A DNA stretch of 64,000 bases from Deltaproteobacteria bacterium (GTDB taxonomy: Bacteria; Desulfobacterota; DSM-4660; Desulfatiglandales; HGW-15). The stretch spans positions 1 to 64,000 of the forward strand of contig JAFDEF010000020.1 in assembly GCA_019310485.1 (NCBI GenBank). Direction: 5' to 3'. The position numbers and the translations under genes are program-made. Positions 42,223 to 50,519 of the stretch are shown one piece after another. Numbering within the stretch: position 1 is the first letter of the stretch; every line of letters starts with the position of its first letter. Below the pieces are notes generated by a model that had not been told where the DNA came from, made no database searches, and worked only from the letters and a program-made list of their open reading frames with translations.

Positions 42223-42528
42223 ATGAATCCTTTTGAAGTCCTTGGGGTAGGGGTGGATGCTGATGATGTTTCTGTGAGGAAAGCCTATCTTGACCTGGTA
42301 AGACGTTATCCCCCGGAGAAGCATCCCGAAAAATTCAAACAAATTACTGATGCCTATGATCGCTTGAAGGATAAAAAAAGCCGCCTGGAATATTACCTCT
42401 TTAACCGGGAGACTCCTTTTAGGTCTCCCTTTGAGGTCTTGATTTCACATTTTTCAGAGGCAGATGGGAGAAGGCCTCCTAATTTTGAAGAAATTAAGGA
42501 GTACTTGAGAAGATGTGCGATTCAATAA
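42223..42528 (+). CDS. Degenerate J-domain protein
   Basis: A 101-residue protein whose first 65 residues fit a J-domain: NPFEVLGVGVDADDVSVRKAYLDLVRRYPPEKHPEKFKQITDAYDRLKDKKSRLEYYLF. The HPD tripeptide that stimulates Hsp70 ATPase is replaced by PPE (residues 30-32). The C-terminus is short, with no glycine-rich or zinc region. GGAGGAAGG precedes the ATG. It overlaps the GrpE-like gene by 16 nt. It probably recruits the adjacent Hsp70 or has become a structural partner. Confidence 0.78.
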   Translation: MNPFEVLGVGVDADDVSVRKAYLDLVRRYPPEKHPEKFKQITDAYDRLKDKKSRLEYYLFNRETPFRSPFEVLISHFSEADGRRPPNFEEIKEYLRRCAIQ

Positions 42529-43238
42529 CTACGCCTGAGATACACCCTGATGAGGGTGTATTAAAAAAGGCGGACAGCGGCGCCCAGGAATGGCAAAAGA
42601 CCATCAGAGAGAATCTTGATCTTTGGCTCAATGAGGTTACCAACCTTGAGGATATTGAGCCTGCAGATGACGAACCACCGGATCTTGAATCATTCTTTTC
42701 GCAATTGTGTATCCTGAGCGCCGAGTTTCGCAAAGCGAGCAGGCGGAGTCATGATACATTTGTCCAGATGGGTGAGACCCTGGCTGAATTTGATGGAGCG
42801 TTAAAGAGGATCTCAGCCAAGCTTTCGGAATTTGAGAAAGAAAAACAGGCCGAGGATATCCTTTCAAAAAAACGGATCTACCTCCCGTTGGTGGAGATGT
42901 TCCAAAGATTCAAGCGCATACAAGAGAGGCTGAACCGGCCGCCTAGATCTCGGTTTCTTTTCTTAGCCACTTCCTGGCAAAAGGCATGGAAGGAATTACG
43001 GGAAGGCTTTAACATATTATGTGCCCATTTTGAGGCCCTGCTTGGCAGTGAGGGCATAACGCCCGTGGAGGCCCTAGGCAAGGCCTTTGATTCCACCCTC
43101 ATGACGGCCGTTGAAGCAGAAGAAACTGATTCCGCCCCCCCGGGTACAGTAATAGAAGAATTCTCAACCGGATTTTTGTATAAGGGCTACCCCCTGAAAC
43201 TGGCAAAAGTCAAGGTAGCAAAAGGGAAAGGAGTATAA
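42513..43238 (+). CDS. GrpE-like nucleotide-exchange factor
   Basis: A 241-residue protein. The N-terminal part is acidic, the middle (about 70-120) is a helical coiled-coil-like stretch (MGETLAEFDGALKRISAKLSEFEKEKQ), and the C-terminal 60 residues match the GrpE beta domain: GITPVEALGKAFDSTLMTAVEAEE followed by GTVIEEFSTGFLYKGYPLKLAKVKVAKG. It diverges from housekeeping GrpE, and lies directly before an Hsp70 gene (2 bp gap), so it is probably the dedicated exchange factor of that Hsp70. Confidence 0.75.
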   Translation: MCDSITTPEIHPDEGVLKKADSGAQEWQKTIRENLDLWLNEVTNLEDIEPADDEPPDLESFFSQLCILSAEFRKASRRSHDTFVQMGETLAEFDGALKRISAKLSEFEKEKQAEDILSKKRIYLPLVEMFQRFKRIQERLNRPPRSRFLFLATSWQKAWKELREGFNILCAHFEALLGSEGITPVEALGKAFDSTLMTAVEAEETDSAPPGTVIEEFSTGFLYKGYPLKLAKVKVAKGKGV

Positions 43239-43240
43239 GA

Positions 43241-44974
43241 GTGGAGGTAATTGTAGGAATAGATTTGGGTACCACAAACTCTGAAATCGCGGTGATCAAG
43301 GACGGGAGGCCCGAGGTGATCCCCGTAGATGGAGAGTTGATCATGCCCTCATGCGTGGGAATAGACAGAAACGGGTCATTGATTGTGGGAAGGCCTGCAA
43401 AGAACCAGATGGTTTCAAATCCGGAATCCACCATTTTGTCCATCAAAAGGAAAATGGGCCAGGACACGAAGGTCAGGCTTGGCGACAAAGACCTAACCCC
43501 GGAAGAGGTCTCAGCCCTTATCCTAAAGAAGTTGAAGGCAGAGGCAGATGCCTATCTGGGAGAAGAGGTAAAAAAGGCGGTCATAACAGTCCCCGCATAT
43601 TTTGATGATAGCCAGAGAAAGGCCACCAAAAATGCGGGTGCCCTGGCCGGCCTGGAGGTGATGAGGATCATAAATGAACCTACCGCAGCAGCCCTGGCCT
43701 ATGACAGCAAGCTGGAGGAAAACCAAACTATTCTGGTCTATGACCTTGGGGGAGGCACCTTTGATGTTTCATTGGTGACAGTGGAAAATGGGGTGGTTGA
43801 GGTGAAGGCCAGTCACGGCGATACTCACCTTGGGGGAGATGACTTTGACAACCTTTTGATGGAACATGTGGCCAGGATATTTCGTAGGCAGCATGGGGTT
43901 GATTTGTTGGCTGACCTTCGTTCTCGAAACAGGTTGTGGTCTGCTGTGGAAAAGGCCAAAAGGGAACTATCCGATATGCCCTATGTTTCAATTAAGGAAG
44001 AATTTATCCATGGCGATCATCACCTTGATGTGGAGGCCTCTAAATCCGAGTACGAGGCTATGATAACTCCTCTGTTAAAAAAGACCATTCATTCAGTTCA
44101 CCAGTGCCTGAAGGATGCCAATTTACTTCCCCGCGACATTGATAAGATCATTCTTGTGGGAGGGGCCACCCGCACACCCCTGGTCGCCAAAATACTACAA
44201 AACGAGGTGGGAGTAGAGCCCAGGCATGAAATCAGTCCAGATCTGATTGTGGCCATGGGTGCCGCCATACAGGGCGGCGTGATCGGGGGTGTAGAAACCG
44301 ACTCCGTTTTAGTGGATATTACCCCATACACCTTTGGAACCAGCGCGGTGGACTTTCGTAAGGGGGATTTTTGTGAGGATGTGTTTGTTCCTATTATCAA
44401 GCGAAATACCCCTCTTCCGGTCACCAAGGCCGAGGTATTTGCAACCCTTTTTGACGGGCAGGAATCAGTGGATGTGAGGATCTATCAGGGTGAAAAACCA
44501 ATTGCCTCAGAGAATATATTTATAGGCAATTTTATCATAAATGGCCTGAGCGATGTTCCTGCCGGAAACCAGATAGTGCTGAAGCTGCACCTGGATCTGG
44601 ACGGCGTCCTGGAAGTGACGGCAGAGGAAAAGAGGACAGGTTTGTCAAAAACGGTCAGGATGGACACCGGAAAACCGGGAAGTGTTTTTGACCTCCAGAA
44701 GGCAAGAAAAAATATCGCCGCCTTGCTCAATGAAGAGGAACTCGCGCAACAGGGCAAATCCGTTGAAGGTGAAAGTAGAGAGGGGCTTGTGGGAGAGGCC
44801 AAGGAGCTTCGCAAACGGGCTGAAAAGATAATGGATATCATTGATGAGACAGATGCCTATGAGCTTCAGGCGCTTATTAAGCAAACCAAGGATGCCATTG
44901 CCGGGGGGGACATAGAAAGAGTGGCCGAACTGAACGAATCACTCTCTGATATGCTTTTTTATCTGGAGGATTGA
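43241..44974 (+). CDS. Hsp70-family chaperone (short DnaK paralogue)
   Basis: A 577-residue Hsp70 starting at a GTG with AAAGGAG upstream. The ATPase domain is complete: VGIDLGTTNSEIAV, AVITVPAYFDDSQRKATKNAGALAGL, INEPTAAALAYD, VYDLGGGTFDVSLV and ILVGGATRTPLV. The substrate domain follows (VDITPYTFGTSAVDF, IIKRNTPLP, DVPAGNQIVLKLHLDLDGVLEVTAEEK). The helical lid is short, about 60 residues fewer than DnaK, and lacks the usual EEVD-like or disordered tail. The linker and cluster context point to a specialised paralogue, not the main DnaK. Confidence 0.9.
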   Translation: MEVIVGIDLGTTNSEIAVIKDGRPEVIPVDGELIMPSCVGIDRNGSLIVGRPAKNQMVSNPESTILSIKRKMGQDTKVRLGDKDLTPEEVSALILKKLKAEADAYLGEEVKKAVITVPAYFDDSQRKATKNAGALAGLEVMRIINEPTAAALAYDSKLEENQTILVYDLGGGTFDVSLVTVENGVVEVKASHGDTHLGGDDFDNLLMEHVARIFRRQHGVDLLADLRSRNRLWSAVEKAKRELSDMPYVSIKEEFIHGDHHLDVEASKSEYEAMITPLLKKTIHSVHQCLKDANLLPRDIDKIILVGGATRTPLVAKILQNEVGVEPRHEISPDLIVAMGAAIQGGVIGGVETDSVLVDITPYTFGTSAVDFRKGDFCEDVFVPIIKRNTPLPVTKAEVFATLFDGQESVDVRIYQGEKPIASENIFIGNFIINGLSDVPAGNQIVLKLHLDLDGVLEVTAEEKRTGLSKTVRMDTGKPGSVFDLQKARKNIAALLNEEELAQQGKSVEGESREGLVGEAKELRKRAEKIMDIIDETDAYELQALIKQTKDAIAGGDIERVAELNESLSDMLFYLED

Positions 44975-45282
44975 TGAAAATAACATGTCCTGCTTGCAAA
45001 AAGGCCAGTCAGACCGGCGATAAGTGCCTGCGGTGCGGATGCGATCTATCCATACTTCGGCAGATTCGTGAGGCTGCAACATATGAACTGGGAAGAGCCG
45101 CAAGGCAGTTGAGGAATAATAATGGACAAGTGGCCCTGGCACATGCAAAAAGGTCATGGAGCCTTAAAAACAGCGCATCTGCAGCGAGAACTGCCTTCAT
45201 GGCCTGCCTATTGATGAAGAAATTTGATGAGGCGACACAGTGGTATTCCCACTTGCTGAAATTGAAGCATCCTGTTCCTTAA
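44974..45282 (+). CDS. Small zinc-ribbon/TPR-like protein
   Basis: A 102-residue protein with an N-terminal zinc ribbon (C5-x2-C8 in CPACKKA, C18-x2-C21 in CLRCG) and a helical C-terminal part with two TPR-like helices (AARQLRNNNGQVALAHAKRSWSLK and AFMACLLMKKFDEATQWYSHLLKL). Its ATG overlaps the Hsp70 stop by one base (TGATG), so it is translated with it. Function unknown; it resembles the fold theme of the large TPR protein at the head of the cluster. Confidence 0.7.
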   Translation: MKITCPACKKASQTGDKCLRCGCDLSILRQIREAATYELGRAARQLRNNNGQVALAHAKRSWSLKNSASAARTAFMACLLMKKFDEATQWYSHLLKLKHPVP

Positions 45283-45322
45283 AAATCTAACCTAGCCATT
45301 TCCACATTTCACGGAATATTTT

Positions 45323-45352
45323 TGATGAATTCATAAAAAACCGAATTCATCA
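45323..45352. terminator. Inverted repeat after the chaperone cluster
   Basis: TGATGAATTC (45323-45332) and GAATTCATCA (45343-45352) form a perfect 10-bp AT-rich stem with a 10-base loop 41 bp after the last gene. On the plus strand it is followed by CATTTTAGG, a weak T-run. It could act as the terminator of the cluster, with no competing candidate nearby. Confidence 0.35.
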
Positions 45353-45505
45353 CATTTTAGGTGTTACGTGTTATGTTTCAGGAATTAACGATTGATAAGC
45401 CCGTAAAAAGCCAGATCTTTTAACTTACTGATATAGTTATAAATACGGCTATTTTTAGCTTGTTTTTCGCCTTACAATTTGGGGGACCCGATAACCGATT
45501 AAATT

Positions 45506-45825
45506 GGGTTCATCCGGTTAATGAGTACGCATAATTGAAAAGAGGTGGGGAGATTGCTATCTTCCTGAGTATCCCAAACAAAGGAGGAAGCAACCCATGT
45601 CCACCTCATTGCTCTATCATGCTTATGGTTTAGAAGAAGTCAAGTATAATTCCACCAGGTACAAGAAAGGCACTGTTATGTGCCATGGCGAAGTCACCTC
45701 CTCTGTGGAATGTTGTCCGGTCTGTGGGAGCTGGAAGAATTTCAATTACCGGTCGGCTCAATTCGGTAAAAACAATCAGGATAGCTAGGTAAATAACACT
45801 AGAGTGGCTCATTTTTAAATGACCC
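45506..45825 (+). mobile_element. Decayed ISL3-type remnant
   Basis: A segment of about 320 bp with imperfect inverted ends, GGGTTCATCCGGTTAATGAG on the left (from 45506) and the complement of GGGTCATTTAAAAATGAGCC on the right (to 45825). It carries only the first 60 codons of a transposase. Most of the element has been lost by internal deletion. The pairing of the ends is partial and the boundaries are approximate. Confidence 0.45.
45597..45788 (+). pseudogene. N-terminal fragment of an ISL3-family transposase
   Basis: The 63-codon frame starts MSTSLLYHAYGLEEVKYNSTRYKKGTVMCHGE, close to the conserved start of a group of ISL3 transposases (MSTSLLYHA-x-GL), and continues to a zinc-finger half-site CCPVCGSW before stopping. 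AAAGGAGGAAG precedes the ATG. All catalytic parts are missing. It belongs to a different ISL3 lineage from the complete element at 37803-39145. Confidence 0.7.
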
Positions 45826-45848
45826 TTTTGGGCTCATTTTATCACGAC

Positions 45849-45992
45849 CATTTACAAGAGGAAGTAATCCGGGCCAGACTTGCCAAATGGCACAGGCCTG
45901 AGACCAAGTTCAAGAAAGGTTATCTTGCTCTCTATTCCAGGCTTGCTGAATCCGCGGACAAGGGCGCAATTATTAAGCACAGAATTGAGTAA
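45849..45992 (+). pseudogene. C-terminal relic of dihydroxy-acid dehydratase (IlvD/Edd family)
   Basis: A plus-strand frame reads EEVIRARLAKWHRPETKF, KKGYLALYSRLAESADKGAI and IKHRIE, then TAA. This matches the C-terminus of IlvD-type dehydratases, which end in a W-x-P-x-(P/T)-x-(K/R)-x-x-x-G-Y/V-L-A-x-Y segment followed by S-A-x-x-G-A. Nothing else of the gene is seen; the decayed IS directly upstream probably removed it. The family call is from memory of the motif and should be checked. Confidence 0.55.
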
Positions 45993-46029
45993 TGTTAAGG
46001 TGGAACATCATCATTGTGCTCAGAAAAGG

Positions 46030-47577
46030 TCAGGCTTTCTCTCTTTTACTGGAGATAAATTTTTCGTCGCTAAATTTCAACATGTGAGTAATGGAGGACG
46101 GGATGTCTTCTTGATGGTGCGTTACATAGATAAGGCTCGCGTCTTCGTCCATTCCATAGCCATCAATCACCTTTAGAAGTTTGTATCTGTTGGCAATGTC
46201 TAGCCCCTCGCAGGGCTCGTCCAGTATCAACAACTCAGGAGATTTTACCATGGCCCTTGCAATCAGGACCATTTGTCTTTGCCCGAATGAAAGCATCTCA
46301 AACGTTTCTTCAGCAAGAGCTTCAATGTCCAGCTTCTTCATCCATTTAAGTGCAGTTTGCCTTTGTCGCCGATCAGAGTTTCGGTAAAGCCCCAAAGAGT
46401 CGAAAAAACCTGAGCACACTACATCAAGTGCCTTAACACTCTTAGGATAATCTGATTGAAGTTCTGAGGAAAAAACACCCATTCTCCTTTTAACATCCCA
46501 TATACTCTCGCCGCTTCCTCTTTTCTTACCGAAAAGGAAAACATCATTAGCGTACGATTGCAGGTTTTCGCCTGTGACTAGCTTAAGGATAGTTGACTTG
46601 CCACAACCGTTCGGGCCAAGTACAGCCCATTTTTCTCCAGGCCTAACGGTCCAATCCAGATTATCCAGCACTATGCGTGATCCATACTTTACTGTTGCTT
46701 TTTTTATTTCAATTACCGGCCTATCCCCCGCTCCTGCCGATATACTGTGTTCGCCCTTTGCACCTGGGTAAATTTCGTCAGGAGCCGGAGACACAGCGTT
46801 CGCGCCTGTCTCCCTAAATAAGTAAAATTTTCTTGCATTCCCCGGGGTAAAGATTTCCTCTTTCTTGCCTGAAGCACCAATACGGCCGTTTCTCAAATAC
46901 AGAACATGGGAAACTCCATCAAGCATCTCTTCAAATCTATGTGTAATCAGGACCACCTGGCTGTGATTAGACATCAACTCATTGATCATCTTTGCAAGCG
47001 ATGCATGAGATGACTGATCCAGGCCGTCAAAGGGTTCATCCAGTATCAAGAGTTTTGGGTTTTTCATAAGAGCCCGGGCAATAATGGCCTTTCTCATTTC
47101 GCCCGTTGAAATCCTCGTTATGGACCTATTAAGCAAGTGCTTGATTCCAAGCTTTTTTGCAAGTTGCTCCAAGATTTGTCTTTTCTCACCTTCGTTGCCA
47201 ACTCCACTCATCCCGCTTTCCAGGATGGATCTCACGGGAGTAATCTCGTCAATCCTGCCGCTAAAATCACGGCACTCTTCCCTAAAGCGCTCTGCTTCCA
47301 TTAGCTCTCGCTGAAACTCAAGGGACACGTAACCAAAATAGTGCTCCACCCCAGCGGACGTAGTATTGGGCTCCTTGTCCAGAAAATGGTGCACAAGTTT
47401 TCCTTTAACCACGGGTAGGGTGCCTGTAAGGGCCCTTGCCAGCGTTGACTTTCCTGACCCATTGGGGCCCAGAATGGCCCAGTTTTCCCCTTCTTTTATC
47501 TGCCAGGAGATATCTTTGAGGAAAACTTTTCCCTTCAACCGAATTGACACGTTGTCTAGTGTGACTAAAGTCGCCAT
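46030..47577 (-). CDS. ABC ATPase with two nucleotide-binding domains, ModF-like
   Basis: A 515-residue soluble protein made of two ABC domains. The first has Walker A GPNGSGKST (about 35-43), RISTGEMRKAIIARAL and LLILDEPFDGLD; the second has Walker A GPNGCGKST (about 320), LSFGQRQMVLIARAM and LLILDEPCEGLD, then a His switch (YVTHHQED). No membrane domain is present. This layout is that of ModF/PhrA and related proteins, whose role is poorly known; it is unlike EttA-type factors, which carry an arm insertion. It may energise a separately encoded permease or act on RNA. Confidence 0.82.
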   Translation of the reverse strand: MATLVTLDNVSIRLKGKVFLKDISWQIKEGENWAILGPNGSGKSTLARALTGTLPVVKGKLVHHFLDKEPNTTSAGVEHYFGYVSLEFQRELMEAERFREECRDFSGRIDEITPVRSILESGMSGVGNEGEKRQILEQLAKKLGIKHLLNRSITRISTGEMRKAIIARALMKNPKLLILDEPFDGLDQSSHASLAKMINELMSNHSQVVLITHRFEEMLDGVSHVLYLRNGRIGASGKKEEIFTPGNARKFYLFRETGANAVSPAPDEIYPGAKGEHSISAGAGDRPVIEIKKATVKYGSRIVLDNLDWTVRPGEKWAVLGPNGCGKSTILKLVTGENLQSYANDVFLFGKKRGSGESIWDVKRRMGVFSSELQSDYPKSVKALDVVCSGFFDSLGLYRNSDRRQRQTALKWMKKLDIEALAEETFEMLSFGQRQMVLIARAMVKSPELLILDEPCEGLDIANRYKLLKVIDGYGMDEDASLIYVTHHQEDIPSSITHMLKFSDEKFISSKREKA

Positions 47578-47648
47578 GTTGCAAAATCAAAAATCCACGC
47601 CCTGATGAAAAAGGCGTGGGATAAGTAGGAAAGTCTCTCTTATCAAAA

Positions 47649-49151
47649 TTACTGGGCGTCTTCTTCCTCTCTAACAAAATCAATAACGCCCCCTGTACGG
47701 GGCAGTGAGGGGTCTTCCTGAAGGACTATGCTCACACCATATCTTTCTTCAATCTCAGCCAGCTCTTTCCTCTTTACATTCTGAAGGTAATCCGCCACAT
47801 CTGCAGCGAGCGTTCCATTCACTGTTCTCACGTCTCCCTTGGAAGCACCAACCCAAATTCTGCGCAAGTAAGACAAGGCTGCGGACTCCACGGACATTAC
47901 CAGCCCCCTTCCGTTACAAAAATGGCAAGTCTGGTAGCTCCTTGATTCGATCGAAGGCCTCAATCTCTGCCTGGACAGTTCCATCAATCCGAACTTGGAA
48001 ATGTGAGAGGTATCTGTTTTTGCACGGTCCTTTTTCAACTCCTCACGAAGGGCGCGCTCTACTTGTCGCAAGTGATTCCGGTCCTTCATGTCAATAAAGT
48101 CAATAACAATGAGTCCCCCAATATCCCTAAGCCTAAGCTGTCTGGCTATCTCTTTCGCAGCCTCCATATTTGTCTTAAAGGCCATGCTCTCAACATCGCT
48201 TCCGGTCCTTCCACGACCCGAGTTCACATCGATCGAATAAAGCGCCTCAGTAGTGTCAAAAACGATAGAGCCTCCTGACTTGAGTTCCACCTTGTTGCTG
48301 TATATTGTTTCTATTTGCTTTTCAATGTTATAATAGTCAAAGATCGGTTGGTTGCCTTTGTAAAGTTTTACTCGCCTCTGATCCCTGGGTGAAATAACTT
48401 TCATGTACTCTTTGATCTTGGACAGGGTCTCCTTGTCATCAACCAGAATCTCTGAAACATCGTCCGTGTAATAATCCCTCAGGGTTCTCAGGCAAATGTC
48501 CTGTTCCTTATGGATCAGGGAGAATGGCGGAGCCTCTGCTACCTGGTCTCTTATCCTTTTCCACATTCTCAGGAGCCGGCTCAAATCCTTCGAGAGATCC
48601 TTCTTGCTCTGGCCTGCAGCCATTGTTCTGACAATGCACCCTATTTCCTCAGGCAGCTTCAATTTTGCTAAAATGGATTTGAGCCTTTGCCTTTCTTCCT
48701 CATCCTCGATTTTCCGGGAGATACCGCGAACACTCCGGCCCGGGGTAAGAACCAGAAACCTGCCGGCAAGCGAGATATAAGTGGTAAGCTGGGCACCCTT
48801 CCGTCCAGGCATCTCTTTTGTGACCTGCACAAGAAGCTCCTGACCTTTGGATAGAACCTTCTCAATAGGCGGGATTCCCTGCCCTTCTACAACTTTGCTC
48901 CTCTCTTTATAATATTCAGGGTGGACATCTGTTGCAGCCAGGAAGCCGTTCTTGTCTGATCCAAAATTCACGAAGCATGCCTGGAGCCTTGGTTCGATTT
49001 TTTGAACCACACCTTTGTATATGTTCCCGACTTTTTGCTCGGCAGTGGATGTCTCGATTTGAAATCCGTCCAGCAGGCCCTCTTTTACGAAAGCCACTCT
49101 GAATTCTTCAGGCTCAACTGCGTTAATGAGCATCTTTGTTTCTCTTTTCAT
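47649..49151 (-). CDS. rng: Ribonuclease G/E family endoribonuclease
   Basis: Single-strand-specific endoribonuclease of rRNA and mRNA processing. It has the S1 domain (VGNIYKGVVQKIEPRLQACFVNFGSDKNGFL), the catalytic DNase-I-like part with the metal aspartates in YSIDVNSGRG and VIDFIDMKDRNH, and the zinc-link CHFCNGRG. About 500 residues, with no long RNase E tail, points to the RNase G type. The first ATG overlaps the previous stop (ATGA); a second ATG six codons later (MLINAVEPEE) fits the family start equally well. Confidence 0.92.
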   Translation of the reverse strand: MKRETKMLINAVEPEEFRVAFVKEGLLDGFQIETSTAEQKVGNIYKGVVQKIEPRLQACFVNFGSDKNGFLAATDVHPEYYKERSKVVEGQGIPPIEKVLSKGQELLVQVTKEMPGRKGAQLTTYISLAGRFLVLTPGRSVRGISRKIEDEEERQRLKSILAKLKLPEEIGCIVRTMAAGQSKKDLSKDLSRLLRMWKRIRDQVAEAPPFSLIHKEQDICLRTLRDYYTDDVSEILVDDKETLSKIKEYMKVISPRDQRRVKLYKGNQPIFDYYNIEKQIETIYSNKVELKSGGSIVFDTTEALYSIDVNSGRGRTGSDVESMAFKTNMEAAKEIARQLRLRDIGGLIVIDFIDMKDRNHLRQVERALREELKKDRAKTDTSHISKFGLMELSRQRLRPSIESRSYQTCHFCNGRGLVMSVESAALSYLRRIWVGASKGDVRTVNGTLAADVADYLQNVKRKELAEIEERYGVSIVLQEDPSLPRTGGVIDFVREEEDAQ

Positions 49152-50512
49152 CTGGCCTTGAGGTCTTTCCTTCCATTCCGCCTGAAGTGCTGCTGAGCCT
49201 GATACATAAAAGTCCTTATGGCTGCCTCTCTTCCCGGTTGATATGAGCCGTCATAGGGTGCATCCAGATAAGGAACCTTCATGCGGTTCATGATGGGTTT
49301 AACAATAGAGGAGGTGATGGTGCTTGGCATGCATGTAAAAGGATATACGTTGACCACACCGTTATATCCCTCCCGCGCGTATTCGATCATACCTGAAATG
49401 CTCAAACAAGCCTCAGTGCCAACATCAAAAGAGTAGATGTTGTCTTCTTTCAGAATTTTTTCCAGGTGGGCCAGGCGGTGATCTTCAGGGAGCTCGATAA
49501 GGGTTTTGACCCTCTTGTACACCTTTTTTTGTTTAAGTTGTTGGTAGGAAAGATCGACACCATAGCCCAGTATTTTCTTGAGATATTTCTTCATCTCGTT
49601 GATCCTGAGCTGCTTAAGGCTCAGCCGAACTCCTATCTTGGCCTCTCTCATCCTGTCGTAAGTTGTATAGTTGACCCACTCCGCGATGGAAGCGTTGACA
49701 ACTTCGGCCCCATATTTTTCAAGCACTCTTATGATATCCTGGTTTGCATGAACATGAGTTCTGAGGTAAATTTCACCCACCACCCCTATAAGAGGTTTTC
49801 GCGGAATACTGGGATCAATAATGGATTTTCCTTCCGTCACGATTTCTTCAAGTTTTTCAAGAATGCCGTCAAAGTCACCCTCAGGACCCAAAGTCTCAAA
49901 AGCATCAGACATTTTCGCCATGGCTCTTTCAATGAATTGATCCGCCTCTCCCGGCTTTCTCTCGTAGGGCCTTATCCTCCACAAAAGCCTGTCCAGCACA
50001 TCTGCCACTACTACCGAGAGATATGCAACTTTTCTAAACTGTCTGCTTTGCTCTTTGTCAAACATACCTTCTAAAGAATATGAATTCTTTGAGGTAAGAG
50101 CACCGATCTTTAACTTCTCAAGCTCCGGAAAGGAGTCAAGAACAATCCTTTGATATTTGTTATACATCCCAAAGCGGCAAGGGCCGTCAGCCTCAGGCAT
50201 AAAATAGATGTAGTTTTCCGGGTCAAAACGCTCCCCCAGCCTCTCTTTCTCCTTTTTCATAAACAGAAGTATGTCACCTGTAGTTACCTGGCAGGGAAAG
50301 CACTCTTTGCCAGAGGTGAACTCTTTGCCCAGGTCAAGGCCTGCATAGGTTTTCATCACAACGGCATTAACGCCAAAACCCCTGAAAGTGCCTGCCAGAA
50401 GATGGCAGCCTATCCTGTTCATCTCGGGAATCAGGAAGATCTTGTCGCGGACCCTGAACCGGCCCACCTTTTGAGAAAGAGACTGAAAAGTTTGCCTGGT
50501 TTCTGCTTCCAT
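49148..50512 (-). CDS. Acyl-CoA-dehydratase-activase-related protein (DUF2229/HgdB-like)
   Basis: A 454-residue protein with cysteine-containing blocks typical of the 2-hydroxyacyl-CoA dehydratase-like/DUF2229 group: LIPEMNRIGCHLLAGTFRGFG, SGKECFPCQVTTGDILLFM, ADGPCRFGMYNKYQR, PLIGVVGEIYLRTH and TEACLSISGMIEYAREGYNGVVNVYPFTCMPSTI. It can ligate an iron-sulfur cluster through these cysteines. It follows the large activase gene by 7 bp and overlaps the start of rng by 4 nt. The pair probably forms a two-component redox system of unknown substrate. Confidence 0.8.
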   Translation of the reverse strand: MEAETRQTFQSLSQKVGRFRVRDKIFLIPEMNRIGCHLLAGTFRGFGVNAVVMKTYAGLDLGKEFTSGKECFPCQVTTGDILLFMKKEKERLGERFDPENYIYFMPEADGPCRFGMYNKYQRIVLDSFPELEKLKIGALTSKNSYSLEGMFDKEQSRQFRKVAYLSVVVADVLDRLLWRIRPYERKPGEADQFIERAMAKMSDAFETLGPEGDFDGILEKLEEIVTEGKSIIDPSIPRKPLIGVVGEIYLRTHVHANQDIIRVLEKYGAEVVNASIAEWVNYTTYDRMREAKIGVRLSLKQLRINEMKKYLKKILGYGVDLSYQQLKQKKVYKRVKTLIELPEDHRLAHLEKILKEDNIYSFDVGTEACLSISGMIEYAREGYNGVVNVYPFTCMPSTITSSIVKPIMNRMKVPYLDAPYDGSYQPGREAAIRTFMYQAQQHFRRNGRKDLKAR

Positions 50513-50519
50513 TTCTCCC

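Noticed and set aside
42223..43238. The J-domain and GrpE-like genes as one frameshifted gene
   Set aside because: They overlap by 16 nt but each has its own domain and start, and this order is natural for a chaperone operon, so two genes are more likely.
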